Assembly: GCA_024663395.1 (NCBI GenBank) | Contig: JANFAH010000010.1 | Span: forward strand, 1,240,001 to 1,304,000 | Length of the DNA: 64,000 nt | From: Pisolithus tinctorius | Taxonomy: Eukaryota; Basidiomycota; Agaricomycetes; Boletales; Pisolithaceae | Direction of reading: 5' to 3' | Shown: in pieces, positions 13,536 through 24,640 of the stretch | Layout: the number at the start of each line of letters is the position of its first letter | Numbering within the stretch: the first letter of the stretch is position 1 | The notes under the pieces: generated by a model | What the model was told of the DNA's origin: nothing | What the model saw: the letters and a program-made list of their open reading frames with translations, nothing else | The model's database searches: none | Made by a program: the position numbers and the translations under genes

Positions 13536-14080
13536 CAATGTAGTACTTGCACAGACATGCTGTGTCGCAGCTTCCCAAATGAATCCAGCATATTCCTCCA
13601 TTATGTTCGGGCACTCCACTGGTTTGATGACAACCCTGACTACTCCCACCCCCGCAGGTTCCAATTCTACAACCCTTCGTTCACGGGGGTTTCCAGTACA
13701 ACTATACCTTCGACTGGAATATGCTCGAGCACTTTGGTTCGACGATAAACCCAACTACTCCTACCTACACAGGCTCTTTCGAGACCTCTTCCTTCATGAG
13801 GGTTTTCAGTGCGACCATGTCTTCAACTAGGGCATTTAGCATGGTACTTCCACAGGCTTGCTGTACCACAGCTCCCTGAGTGCATTCAGCATTCTCCTCA
13901 ACTACACGCAAGCACTTCGATTCAATGACAAGCCTGACTACTCCTACCTTTGCAAGCTCTTCTGCAAGGGTTTCCAGTATGACTATGTCTTTGACTGGAG
14001 CATTCAGCATGGTGGTCCTGAGGATGGTAGTGCCAGAGCAATTCAGAAGGCGAGTGCTAGCAAAAGAAAGGTAGTTTGAA
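13536..14080 (+). repeat. tandem casein kinase I C-lobe fragments (three further copies)
   Basis: Three extra degenerate copies of the same CK1 C-lobe segment follow the pseudogene copy at 12,594-12,780. Copy B at about 13,545-13,722 (CRSFPNESSIFLHYVRALHW, then NPDYSHPR). Copy C at about 13,722-13,848 (ARALWFDDKPNYSYLHRLF, RDLFLHEGFQCDHVFN). Copy D at about 13,850-14,080 ([34 protein letters not shown], then the Lys-rich tail ASASKRK). B, C and D are directly abutting, head to tail. The unit begins at the Thr-Asp-Leu-Leu-Cys position and ends just after the FDWS block, about 190-200 bp in complete copies. All contain stops or frame changes. Confidence 0.75.
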
Positions 14081-14948
14081 CAGCGCCTATTGGCATCTGA
14101 AGACTTGCCTGCAAAAATCATCCTCGTATTATGTTTTTTCACCAGGTTATTCTTGGATGGCGCATGTACCCACCCAGCCTTCGAATATGGAGGTGTTCAC
14201 TTTTGCCCCACCAGCTCTTCGGTGAAGGATTTCCCACTCCCCATATTTGTTTTGTTCATAGAGCCCAGTTTCCATTACAGTCTGTTTCAATTCTGGTGGT
14301 ACAAATGCATTGTATACAACGTTGTTGATATTTTTCCCTCCCCAGTTGTGCAGGGTATGAATTCATATCTACATTACTCCCTTCTACATTTCCAAGATGG
14401 CAATCGCAAACAGTATTCCAATTAATACCTGTGGCATTAAATTAAAACAGTAATACAGTTGTCATTATCTCTACATACTTTGTGTAATGCTCTCTTGTTT
14501 GGCACATGTACAATATGAAGAAACAATCGCTGAATAAATTTTGTGACGGACTCGAGCAATTCAATATCTCGAATCTCAATGTCCAGAGAGGGATTACCAT
14601 TTTGGGGCAATTATATAAGCTTCCAGCTATAATACGTGTGAGGTCAGAACTTGAAACATTTTTTTTTGTTCAACTACCACTGTCGTTACATGTCAATGGC
14701 CAGCCACGCACCCCAGTCCACTGCCGCCCCTGACAGCAAAGACACAGGTGACCCGAACCAACCAATGGATGTGCCCACCCAGCACTGCAACTAATTTTAC
14801 CACTTGATTTCAGGACAAGCATTTACTGTCTTGTCACTTTACATCGTGTTGCCTGCTCCTTAGGTCAGTTGTTCCTAGCTTCCCATCCCAATTTAATACC
14901 ATCTCACCGCCAGTCATGCAGCAACACCCTGGACTAGACACCATCCCT
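14081..14948. other. non-coding spacer
   Basis: AT-rich, CpG-poor DNA with short pyrimidine tracts; no gene or known repeat seen. Confidence 0.4.
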
Positions 14949-15735
14949 GGTTGCCAACCTAGTCCAAGTTACAGAGTCTTCAATGTTACTCCCTCCGATT
15001 CCCAACTATGTTGTATGTCCCCCTGCTCTCTGACCATTGACCATGCTGGGTACCTGGGGAGTCGCTATCCCATCCCTGCCACTACTGTTTTCATTACCCC
15101 ATTTCCCTCTGTCCAATGGCATCAGTACATGGGCCTATCCAAGCAGCACATGCATCGTCATTCCGCCTGTACACAGCCTCTCAGATCTGTGCTATGAATC
15201 CCCTTCTCCCCGGTTGCCAATCTAGGCTGAGTTACACAGTCTGGTGTCACTCCCTCCGATTCCCAAGTATGTTGTATGTCCCCCTGCACTTGTTATCACT
15301 GCTCTCTGACTGTTGACTGTGCAGGATACCTGTGGAGTCACTATCCCCATCCCCTCCCACTGTTGCTTTCCGTTACCCCATTTCCCTCTGTCCACTGGCA
15401 TCGGTACATGGGCCTATCCAAGCAGTACACTCATCGTCATTCCGCCCTGTACACAGCCCTTTGGACCTGTGCTATGAATCCCCTTCTCTGGTTGCCAACT
15501 TAGCCCAAGTTATGCAGTCTGGTGTCACTTCCTCTGATCCCCAAGTATGTCATATGTCCCCATACACTTGTTGTTATCCCTGCTTTCTGACTGTTGACCA
15601 TGCAGACTACCTGTGGAGTCGAGACAATCCCCATCCTCCCACTACCGCTTTCTGCTACCCCATTTACCCTCCATCCAATGGCATTGGTACATAGGCCTGT
15701 CTGACCAGCACAGCCATCATTCTGTGCTGTATGCA
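14949..15735 (+). repeat. three-copy tandem repeat, unit about 263-278 bp
   Basis: Units start at 14,949, 15,212 and 15,490 with ggttgccaa..tag. Each contains a block around atgttgtatgtcccc, then ccatttccctctgtcca, then atgggcctatccaagcag and a tail around gctatgaatccccttctc. Copies 1 and 2 are closest; copy 3 is more diverged. No reading frame is preserved across copies, so it is probably non-coding. Confidence 0.8.
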
Positions 15736-16189
15736 ACTGACCTATTCCACATAATACTAACCTTGATATTCTATGAGTGGGCTGGTAAAGATTAGCAGTA
15801 CGGACAAGACCTCGGTGATGGATTACAGTAATATTAGCAATATTGCAATAGGGATTAGGGTTACAATGAAAATAATAGTACTGCAATGCAGATTATGTCG
15901 TCTTACAATGAAAATGACGGTATTGCAATACAGCCTTACACATTACAATGGTGAAAATAGTTCGCAATGGTAGTACAATAACATTGCAACTATGGCTGCC
16001 TAGTGAGTCATTGTCAGGCACTTCAGTCAGCAGGCAATGGCTAACAATAGCATTGCAATCACATGTTCCTGGCGCAGAGTGGCCGGCCATTGTCAGGCAT
16101 TCCAATCGGCAACCCCCGGATTACACTGCCATGCCAATGAAAACTTTACCCATTGGTGGGGCACTAACATACGTCATCCATTGTAATTA
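15736..16189. other. low-complexity TTACAATG/GCAATGG-rich stretch
   Basis: Repeated short words (ttacaatg, attgcaat, caatggt) with a single ttagggtta near 15,856. No gene. Confidence 0.4.
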
Positions 16190-16350
16190 CATACAGTCAT
16201 GTGTAATGGCCATGATTTTTTTCCGACATATGAGGGGATCCTCTGGTGGCTCAGCCAGGTCTTTGGGGATATCCCCATCACCACTGCCCCCACTGTTGGG
16301 ATCACCAGCAGGATAGTCAGGGTCAGGGTCAGGTCCATCATCTCAATTAC
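16190..16350 (-). pseudogene. gypsy Gag linker fragment (possible)
   Basis: On the minus strand an Asp/Gly/Pro-rich stretch (DDGPDPDPDYPAGDPNSGG) runs into DIPKDLAEPPEDPLICRKK before a TAA at about 16,189. Such acidic linkers occur upstream of the Gag core in basidiomycete gypsy elements. The fragment is short and isolated; a simple-sequence coincidence is possible. Confidence 0.35.
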
Positions 16351-17916
16351 AAGGAGACAGAGTATGGGAGGTTGTGGGGTGGAGGTTGGAGCAACCAGCT
16401 TGTGAAGTGCTTTCACCCTCAGTGTGAGAGCAGCATCAAGTGGAGAAAGATTGGAACTGCTCAACAACGGAAGGGAGTTGACACAGATTAGCTAGCACTA
16501 CAGCAAGGTTCTTAGCAACCTCTCTTTGAGATTGAGCTCAAGTTCTCATAATGGTGTAAGTTTTTCAGAGGACAGGAAATGAGATCATACAAGTGTGAGT
16601 ACAAATATACTGTCAAGTCTGGGCCTACTCTGACCAACTCTGACACTAAACAAGGTCTAGGGAGTGGTTCGGAAGCAAGTCTGACACAAAGGAACAGAAC
16701 TCTGACTGGCAGAGTGGTGGCAGGAATGAAGCCCACTGAAGCAAAGGCAGAGTGGAGTGAGGGTGTCAGGTTTAGCTTGTGTGCTACCCCCTTGCACGAT
16801 CTCAGCCCTCATATTTCAGAGGGAGAGTACAGATAGAGAGTTGGAGGTAACTTCAACAGACAGAGGACAGAGACAGAAGGAGTAGGAACTAAGTTGATAT
16901 TCGTACTGAAGAACAGCAGAGTATGATACATGCTTTTATACTGCTACAGAGGTACAGTAACTGGAATTGGAACTGACATACAGAGACTTGTAAAATTTCA
17001 AGTAAAACTTCCTGGACGATGAATGAAGGGTGGACAGAGGACATATGAATGGGTAACACAGAACACCCCAAAAAGGAAACAGTCCAGGTGCTGGACCATG
17101 TGGTGTGTGTGCTGCAGAGTACCTGACTGTGCACTGTCAGGGAGAAGTCCAAAGGAAGTCACATGACCTTTTAGAGAATGGTCTGCCCGGTCTGGTAGGA
17201 GAGCAGCACAAGTCTGACAGCAGTCAGAGCAGAGATGGTTCATAACCAACAGAAGTTGGGTGGAGTTGGTGCAGAGTGAGTGAATGACCAGTGGAAGAGG
17301 GTGCAGAGTGAGTAAGGACCTAGAGTGAACACACAGTTATGACAGCCTCAATTGCATCAAGAAGACAAGCATAATGCATGTCCCATTTGGTGACTGAGCT
17401 GACAGAGTCAGAGAACAAGTCAAAAGTATCTTCAGAACATGACAAGGACAGGGTAAGTGGAGTCAGTGGTGTGATTATAATGGGGCTAATGATCTCTGAT
17501 CCTGACAGTGACTCCTCCACATCAGAGCCCTGCATGTTCTCGAGTCAAGTGCAGGTGACTTCCACTGCTAACCTGCCAAGGTCATCAAGCAGCTGCTGTC
17601 ATTTAGACTTGTGGGGCATCCTCAGGGTATTGGGATAACTGATTGTTAGATTATGAAGGAATTGATATATGCACATAGTTGAAATTCTATGCAGTGTGCT
17701 ATTGTTACATGAAGTATGATAGGCTACAGACTTTGAGAGAAGCAGTACCTTGCAGGCCAGTGGGCAGAGGTTGAAAATTCCATAAATGGATGTCTTTCAT
17801 AAGCATGGCCAAGCTTGTCCATAGCACAACTACTAGTACAACCATAGCACTCCATAGCCTGTCCATAGCATGTCCATAGCCTACTCTGAGCACCACTAAT
17901 GCCAGAAATGATGAAA
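16351..17916. other. decayed repeat-rich DNA, no gene recognised
   Basis: About 1.6 kb of CpG-poor DNA between two gypsy remnants. It has many short agtctgac / cagagt words and may contain a decayed LTR, but I could not find a matching partner. Confidence 0.3.
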
Positions 17917-18353
17917 CCAATGAGATGGCAGACCAGCTGGAAGATGCACCATGTGGCATGATCCAACTGAATGGTGTAAAAATCCATGAGGAGGATAAAC
18001 TGACCCTACAGAGGAACTCCTTGATCACCAAAGATTTCACACAAAAGATACTGAAGCCTCTGGTGGTCATCATGCATGTGAATGGCCACCCTGTACATGC
18101 ACTGATCAATGCAGGATCACTGGCTGACTTCATGTCAGTGATGCTTGCAGAGTAATTGGAAGCGAAACATATCTCACTTGAAAAACCACTCACCATTCAG
18201 CTTGCTGTTCAGAGCTCATGATCTAAGGTGAACTTCAGCACTAAGGCCTGCTTCCAATACCAAGGGATCGACTGTGAATGATACTTTGATGTCATGAATT
18301 TGCAGAACTATGATCTAATCCTAGGGGCACTGTTCCTCTATTAGCACAAGGTA
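17917..18353 (+). pseudogene. gypsy aspartic protease remnant
   Basis: Retroviral-type aspartic protease domain of a Ty3/gypsy polyprotein. The plus strand reads KPLVVIMHVNGHPVHALINA then GSLADFMS, corresponding to the active-site region ALIDSGSLGDF of basidiomycete gypsy elements; the catalytic Asp is Asn and Ser is Ala here. Downstream, KPLTIQLAVQSS, FQYQGIDCE and LQNYDLILGALFLY follow in the same frame. Four stops interrupt it (TAA, TGA, TGA, TAG between 18,152 and 18,344), at positions where Gln or Arg is expected. Reverse transcriptase is absent: the sequence switches directly to a GH27 fragment at about 18,354. Confidence 0.75.
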
Positions 18354-19449
18354 ACTTCACTGCCTGGGCACTGATGAAATCTCCACTGTTAATTGGCACC
18401 AGTGTATGAACTATGCCTCTTGGGACTGCATGTTCCATTCATTGATTTCAGCAAGAACAGCTAGAAACAGCCAGTAATCAGATGATAGAGATTCTTATGA
18501 ACCATGAAATCATAGCCATTAATCAGGATCCAGTCATTGGCACTGGTTTTACTCCCTTCAGATGGGGCATTAATGTAAGTATGGCATTTCATCCAATAAA
18601 GCTACTCACTTACTTGTTGAAATCTTCTAGCCAGACTACATTAGCGATGATACACTGCGAAGTATTGGAGTGGAGAGAGTCAGAATGGGACAGTGTTTAT
18701 GTTGGAAATTATCTCTTCACTCTGAGATGTGGGTTTCCATCTCATAGATGGAAACTGACCATAGATTAATACATTGGACAAGCCAGTGATGATGTTTTTC
18801 AATCTGACAGAGTCTCTGTGGATTCAAGCAGGTATCCAGTATTCATATCCAGTTAGGGTAAGCTGGGTATCCTGAATGAAGCTTTCCTCATACCAAACAA
18901 TATACCCTTGTAGGATCTTTGGGCTCATTCCAACAATGGCACTGCTGTAAGGAACTTCGCAGCATACAATGTCCCCCCACATGGTATTGTTGCATTACTG
19001 CTTCAGGACACTGGGGATGAACCTGAGGGGCTGTGGCCACCCTGCATAGTCACAGAGTGGTGTATAAGCCAGTCTTGCATAAGGATCAACTAGTGAATGG
19101 TGGGTGGTGCATATATCTTTTTGCCACTGGGCTGTATCTGGTGTTAGAAGGCTAAATTGCTACATACTATTGAAGTAAGCTGCAGCTGTATTTGATGAAG
19201 GTTACATGATGGAGTGAAACCCAGATTTATGGTTGGCTGTGTGCACATACACTTCATGTTCATCAACAAACCAGCCCTCCTGTAAGGTTGGATGGGATTA
19301 TCTCAGGCTCCCTTGCATGAAGTGTACTGTATGGTATTTGCACTGTGAGACAGAGATGTAAAAAAATTACATCAGTAAATTGACAAAAGTCTAACTTACA
19401 CTTATTTGATCTTATGTACCTTAAATTCTATTCTAAGTTCAATAAGCCA
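18354..19449 (+). pseudogene. GH27 alpha-galactosidase 3' fragment, duplicate of 62,606-63,686
   Basis: C-terminal part of a secreted alpha-galactosidase plus its 3' flank. Blocks: FTAWALMKSPLLI (18,357), NHEIIAINQDPVIGT (18,500), TPFRWGIN before an intron, PDYISDDT after it, then the EPEGLWPPC region (19,020-19,045) and the frame end near 19,090. Similarity with 62,606-63,686 continues about 360 bp past the coding end, so this is a DNA-level duplication of about 1.08 kb including introns, not a retrocopy. This copy keeps TGG (Trp) where the 63-kb copy has TAG, but has its own frame breaks and no catalytic N-terminal half. Its left boundary abuts the gypsy protease remnant. Confidence 0.85.
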
Positions 19450-20039
19450 CATTATCCTAAGAGATGAAATAGTGCCCTGTCAATTATTGTCTGATTAATC
19501 TTAGCAACTAAGAGAGCTTGTAGATCTCTCAAAATTTTTATCTTGTAAGACTTCACAACTAATAGAACTAGAGCAAACATGCAAGCTTGCTGAGACACAT
19601 GATCCAAATATGATTGTCACACCATGCTGGATACAAATCATACTAAATAGAATGGTTGACAAAAAAAGAAGTGGAGCATATGATTGCAAATGGATGTAAA
19701 AAATGATGTGATGAACTGTTGCAGCTCAGATGATAAAGCAGGTCAGTAAAGAATGAACAAAATAGGTACAATTGGGGAAGCCCTACCATCAATGAAATGT
19801 GAACAGGTCCTTATAGTCACTGTCCTCCTCATCCAAACCTGTGGCAGTACCTACCACCATGCTTTTCTTAATGTACTTCTGAGTGTCTTCAATAATAAGG
19901 GTGAAGTTCTCATCAGACAAACACTTAATTGGTTGGAGGTAATGTCTTGTTGCTGTGACCCAGATGGCATTGTTAAATTCATATTGGTTTCTTTTCAGAA
20001 TGACAGTAGTCCAGATGTTGCCTAAATTGGAGGTTTTGA
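19450..20039. other. spacer, no gene recognised
   Basis: AT-rich. A 101-codon minus frame (20,094-19,789) with no motif overlaps the presumed N-terminal side of the Tc1 remnant; it may be a piece of another transposon. No support beyond openness. Confidence 0.3.
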
Positions 20040-20879
20040 ATGTGGTGTGGCTGTTGGCAACTAACATCAGGACTTGACAAACCTGTGGGGTCAATTGGGA
20101 GGCTTTGGGTATGGAAGAAACCAGGGACTGCCCTTACAGACCAACATGCTCAAGGCACTGTCAAGTTTGGTGGGCAGAGTTTGATGATTTGGAGGTGCAT
20201 GACAGTGCATGGACTGGGCAAAATGTGCAGGATTAATGGGAGGATGGATGCAGCACTCTATACCAAAATTCTGGAGGATCATCTGTTCCAATCTGTAGAG
20301 GAACATGGGATGACTCACAATAATGTCATCTTTCAACAGGATGGGGACCCCAAGCATACATCCAAATTGGCCAAGAAATGGTTCAAGGACCATGGTGTTG
20401 AGCTTCTAGACTGGCCTGCACAGTCACCAGATATCAACACTATTGAACATCTCTGGAATCACCTGAAGAAAAGGTTGGGAACCTACCCTGAACCCCCAAA
20501 GGGTATAGAGGAGCTGTGGGGGAGGATTGAAGAGGAATGGAAACAAATTCCCAGGGAAGTTTGCCTTACTTTGATCAATAGTATGCCCAGGAGTGTTGCA
20601 GCAGTCCTTAGTGCCAAGGGTGGCTACACAAAGTGTTAGATATATTATACCCATTGTCATTTGAATACCCTGCAAAAAAACTGTCTGGATGTGTAGGTGG
20701 TGTTGTGGATTTAATTGTGCAGCCCTAAGTCACACAATCATAACTGGATTTGGCATACATGGTCACATGAGCTCTAGCTATCCACCCCTATGGCTCATGG
20801 TTTATGGATTAATATGGACTGAGTTACAAGCCAACCTTTGAAAAAGTGGCAATCATCCAGATAGTTTTTTGAGTCACTG
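20040..20879 (+). pseudogene. Tc1/mariner transposase (DDE) 3' half with right terminal repeat
   Basis: DDE_3-type transposase catalysing cut-and-paste transposition. A 199-codon frame (to TAG at 20,637-20,639) holds WVWKKPG, then FGGQSLMIWRCM, the second catalytic Asp in NVIFQQDGDPKHTS, and the third acidic position in WPAQSPDINTIEHLWNHLKK, then the usual tail ending SVAAVLSAKGGYTKC. The N-terminal helix-turn-helix domain and the region of the first Asp are missing or scrambled; relatives are about 340 aa. The element's right end is probably at 20,879: reading inward on the minus strand it starts CAGTGACTCAAAAAACTATC next to TA. A similar aaaaaactgtctggatg motif lies inverted at 20,675. No left terminal repeat found. 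Confidence 0.85.
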
Positions 20880-20881
20880 TA

Positions 20882-21252
20882 GATACATGCAGATGCATCA
20901 ACCTTTTGCTCTGACCTGAGAAAGTTGGGTGTGAAGATGGTCCCAGAGCTGTATCAGTTGCATCCATCCTCCAAATTCTTGAGTAATGAAGTGATTGAAT
21001 GGACCAAGAAGAGGGCAAGTGCATTGATAGAGGGTGCTAAATTCTGCATGGTTCACCTGACACAAGTGTACATATTTCTTCCCCCCTCCCACTCACCATG
21101 TTTTGTTAATATCTGTTTACAGGGAAATGAGTCTAACTTCACTCACAAAGTGCTTCAGTGAATCTGTGCAGATATCTATTATGAAAAAAGCTGAAAGCTA
21201 CTTGGGAAGACAGCTGAATTCAAAGGTTAAAGCGATACTTCAATGTCTCACT
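20882..21252. other. spacer, no gene recognised
   Basis: CpG-poor; one short frame around 20,975-21,065 (FLSNEVIEWTKKRASALIEG) looks protein-like but is isolated. Confidence 0.3.
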
Positions 21253-21749
21253 GCAAGCATTTCACAATTTTTCATGACCAAACATGTTGAAAAAAATTGA
21301 AGGAGGGGGTACCATCTTATAATGGATATTTTCACAGACAAAATGCAAAAATAATACTTCATTTTCTTTGTCTTCTCCACCAGCAAACATGAATTGACAG
21401 TAATTGTCATTAGACTAGAAACTAATGGTCATTACCATCAATTAATTTTTATAGGTGGGACATGCAAAGCAAATAAATTATTGCTTTTGGATGTTTTCAA
21501 ACAAAAACTACAAAAGTAATAATGTATTTTCTTTGTGTGGCCTACCTACAAACATTAATTGATGGTAATGACTACTAGTTTCTAGTCTAATGACAATTGC
21601 TGCCAATTCATGTTTGCCAGTGGAGAAAGCAATGAAAATGAAATATTATTTTTGCATTTTGTCTGTGAAAACATCTGTAATAACATGGCATCTTCTTCAA
21701 TTTTGTTCAGCATGTTCACTCATGAAAAATTGTGAAATGCTTGCAGTGC
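21253..21749. repeat. 0.5-kb hairpin (foldback/MITE-like)
   Basis: Left arm begins tgcaagcatttcacaattttt and the right arm ends with its reverse complement at 21,749. The arms, about 220 bp each, match over cacagacaaaatgcaaaaat, aacatgaattg and tcattagactagaaact, with the turn near 21,470-21,500. A weaker extension outside both ends suggests an originally longer inverted repeat. No coding capacity. CpG almost absent. Confidence 0.8.
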
Positions 21750-22711
21750 TTCACAGCATTGTTATCTTTGCTGCATTCCCAAATTCTCCAAATCACTGTG
21801 GAGTACTGAGTACAACTTCTATTGGGGATTGATGGACAAAGTGTTGAAGAATGCCTGTGGTCATCATGTACTGGAGCACCAACTCCACAAGTGGATGGCC
21901 CTCTCATGGTAAGCATGATATCTTACCCAACCTGCAGTACTACATGCAACAGCCATGGACTTGAGGAGGCTCTGAGAATGACTACTGCTGATGTGCTGAT
22001 GACAATGAGTTTGCTCTTGCTCCCATGTCTTGATCATGATCACTAACACTTACTCCACTAGCATTTACTGATTTGTATTCACATTTTCACCTGTCATTAC
22101 TGCTAGTATACGACCCTTGCCTGAGGCACCTCAATGTTATCCATGATCTTGTGCTGTTGCTCACTGTTGATGGAGTGGGTGTACAGATGTATGCAGTAAG
22201 TGTACAGGCTTGTAAAGGGGAAGCTACAGATGTGTACCCACATGTGCAGACAATTACGGCCTTACTGAGTGACCTTGCTGTACCACTGTACAGTGTGTGG
22301 GGGGTTGCTGATGCCAATAGCATGCATCTACTGTCTGGGCCAGCTCATCAAGTGCATGAAGAGTGGCAGGCTTGCCAACTCCAGCTAAAAGCCATTCAGA
22401 CCTGGTCATCCCAGGGTTGTTTATTTGCCTACTTTGACAGGTGTGCTCATCATCCTGGATGATCATGAAAGCTACATATGTTCTTCTGATCAGAAGTAGC
22501 ATTTCAATGTGAATATGAGCTGCACTTCTTTCAGCTGAGGACCCCTGACACCTAAGGCAGTCATGGAACACCCCAAAATATGTTGCCAAAGGGCTGGGAT
22601 TATGGGACATCCCAGATCCTGCAAACTGTAAATAGCCCTGGGACATGGCCAGATGTCCCTGGGATGACCAGGGCTCAGTGGCTTTTAGCTTGAATGATTT
22701 GGAGAAAAACT
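21750..22711. other. spacer, no gene recognised
   Basis: One 129-codon plus frame (22,073-22,462) has reasonable composition but no recognised motif. Otherwise empty. Confidence 0.3.
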
Positions 22712-22975
22712 TCAGCCTAAATGCTTATGGAAATTGGTTATCTGAAGTGGAGGTTGAATTCCACTAAGTACTTCATGGTCAGGTTTTTCCAGATGCTGGA
22801 TGGCATTGGCAGCAGCATCATAAGGGCCAAAATTGGTGGTGAGCTCACAGAGGAACTTGCAGTGATCATCCATCCACAGTGGACAATTGTGGTAGTCATG
22901 CAGATTGAGAAGTTTGGCCACAAACCAGGCCAATGCCATACCCTTGAGGTAGGACTGGGTGAAGGTGACCTTGGA
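22712..22975 (-). pseudogene. gypsy Gag core fragment
   Basis: Minus-strand reading KVTFTQSYLKGMALAWF followed by PLWMDDHCKFLCELTTNFGP and DAAANAIQHLEK matches the retrotransposon Gag core (YLKG-A--WF, then an F--EL---FG-YD block) of basidiomycete Ty3/gypsy elements. Gag forms the particle shell. Only about 85 codons remain, with no neighbouring protease or RT in the same orientation. It may belong to the same family as the remnants at 16.2 and 17.9 kb. Confidence 0.65.
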
Positions 22976-24640
22976 TCAGTCAGACCATCAGACCAAAAAG
23001 CCTGATGGTGCTCCCAGAAGCTGAGTTCACACAGGACCAAGAGAGACTGGTACCATGTGCCTTGCAGTACTATCCCCTCAAAGCATCAAACTTCTCAGAA
23101 TAATAACTCCATGAATGGTGAAAATATCCACTCACAACAGTATGTACATGGAGTTTTGGGATTCAATGGTTAATACTACTGGTCACATTTGTGAGAAATG
23201 TGACACTGTAGTGGCAATTTGGATGTATATGGGACTTTGGAAATTGTTGTATAAATTGCCAGATTCTAGCAATCTATATGGGGTGATACAAAGGCAGCAT
23301 GAATTCCCAACATCTGATGGCAAGAAATCAGGTCTCAAATTTGAAGGTTGCATAGGAGTATACATGAGGACATGAATGTACACAATAACAAGCAGATTCC
23401 AAATTTCACAGGATTCTCAAAAGCAATAGGGGATTTCAAAAAAGACACTAGTAAGCATTGAAATGCTGCAAAACAAATCATCATACTGGTTAGCAGATGG
23501 AAAGCAAGGGACTTGCCAAGAACAGTGAAGTGCATAAGAGCTGAAATTATCTTTTTTCATTTCAGGAATTTCTTTGCTGTGGACAGTTTAAATAGGACTT
23601 CCATCATTGTGGTAAAAAATATGTCTTACAAATCTGGTTTGCCTGTGCTATACCCACAAGCATGGTGCAGAAATCATCCACACTTTCACCATGCTGCTTG
23701 AAGGCTACTGCAATGTTTTCAATAACAGTATTCTGGACACCTGATTTCTGATATTTTCTGACAATCTCTGTCAGATGCTGCTGCAAATCCTTCCTTTTAT
23801 TACTCCCATCCTTGACCTGCAACTGGAAAAACAAGTATTCAAGGACAATTACACAACCTGCAAAGATGAGCTTCAAATTCAAGCCACATGAAAAGGGATA
23901 TTTTACCAATGGCATGTTCTGCAAGTACCAACAGGAAAGGCTGCCTTGACATGGATAATGTAGGGATGGAGAAGGAATAGCTTCCACATTTGATGGGTTG
24001 CTATGACCAACCAATTCAATACATCATAGACAGCTAGGGGGAAAAAGGAAATTGAAACATACCACCTGACAAGACATCAAGGGTAAAACAGGAAGGAATG
24101 TTAAAGTAGGAAAAAGAGTGACAAACCAACTGTAAAGCATATGGGCAATGAATGAGTGTGGAAGGTGGAACAAAACCATACATTCTGAAAATGGGTTAAC
24201 ATTTCTCAGGATTTTGGAAGAATTATGACAACTAACATACTGGGAGAGATACAAGAGAAGAAATAAGAAAAAAGGCATACTCCATGAGAAGATTGTACTT
24301 ACATCCTAACACAATGTCTCAGTAATATTGTTGAGATACATGCACTGGTCAAGCTCACCACCTATTTGATGAGAAGGCTATGTGAGAAGCAGGCTAAACG
24401 GGCAATTTCCAAAATACTCACTCTCTAAGACCCAGAGCCAAAAAGTGAAACAGTAAGTATTGTGAATATGTATTTTCCTCCAGCAAATACTACCACAACA
24501 TCACTCACATGCTATGAATGCAAATGCAATGGGGTAGGAGGGAAAATTATGTTCAGTAACCATCCAGGGCCACTATTTCTCATTCATCCACTCACAATCT
24601 ATGGATGCAAGTTAGGCAACACAGTGGTGAATATAGTTAG
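22976..24640. other. AT-rich spacer with one possible exon
   Basis: No recognised gene. A minus-strand block at about 23,825-23,610 (GSNKRKDLQQHLTEIVRKYQ, then GESVDDFCTMLVGIAQANQ) looks like one amphipathic exon of an unidentified protein, flanked by GT/AG-like ends. Nothing around it supports a gene model. Confidence 0.3.
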
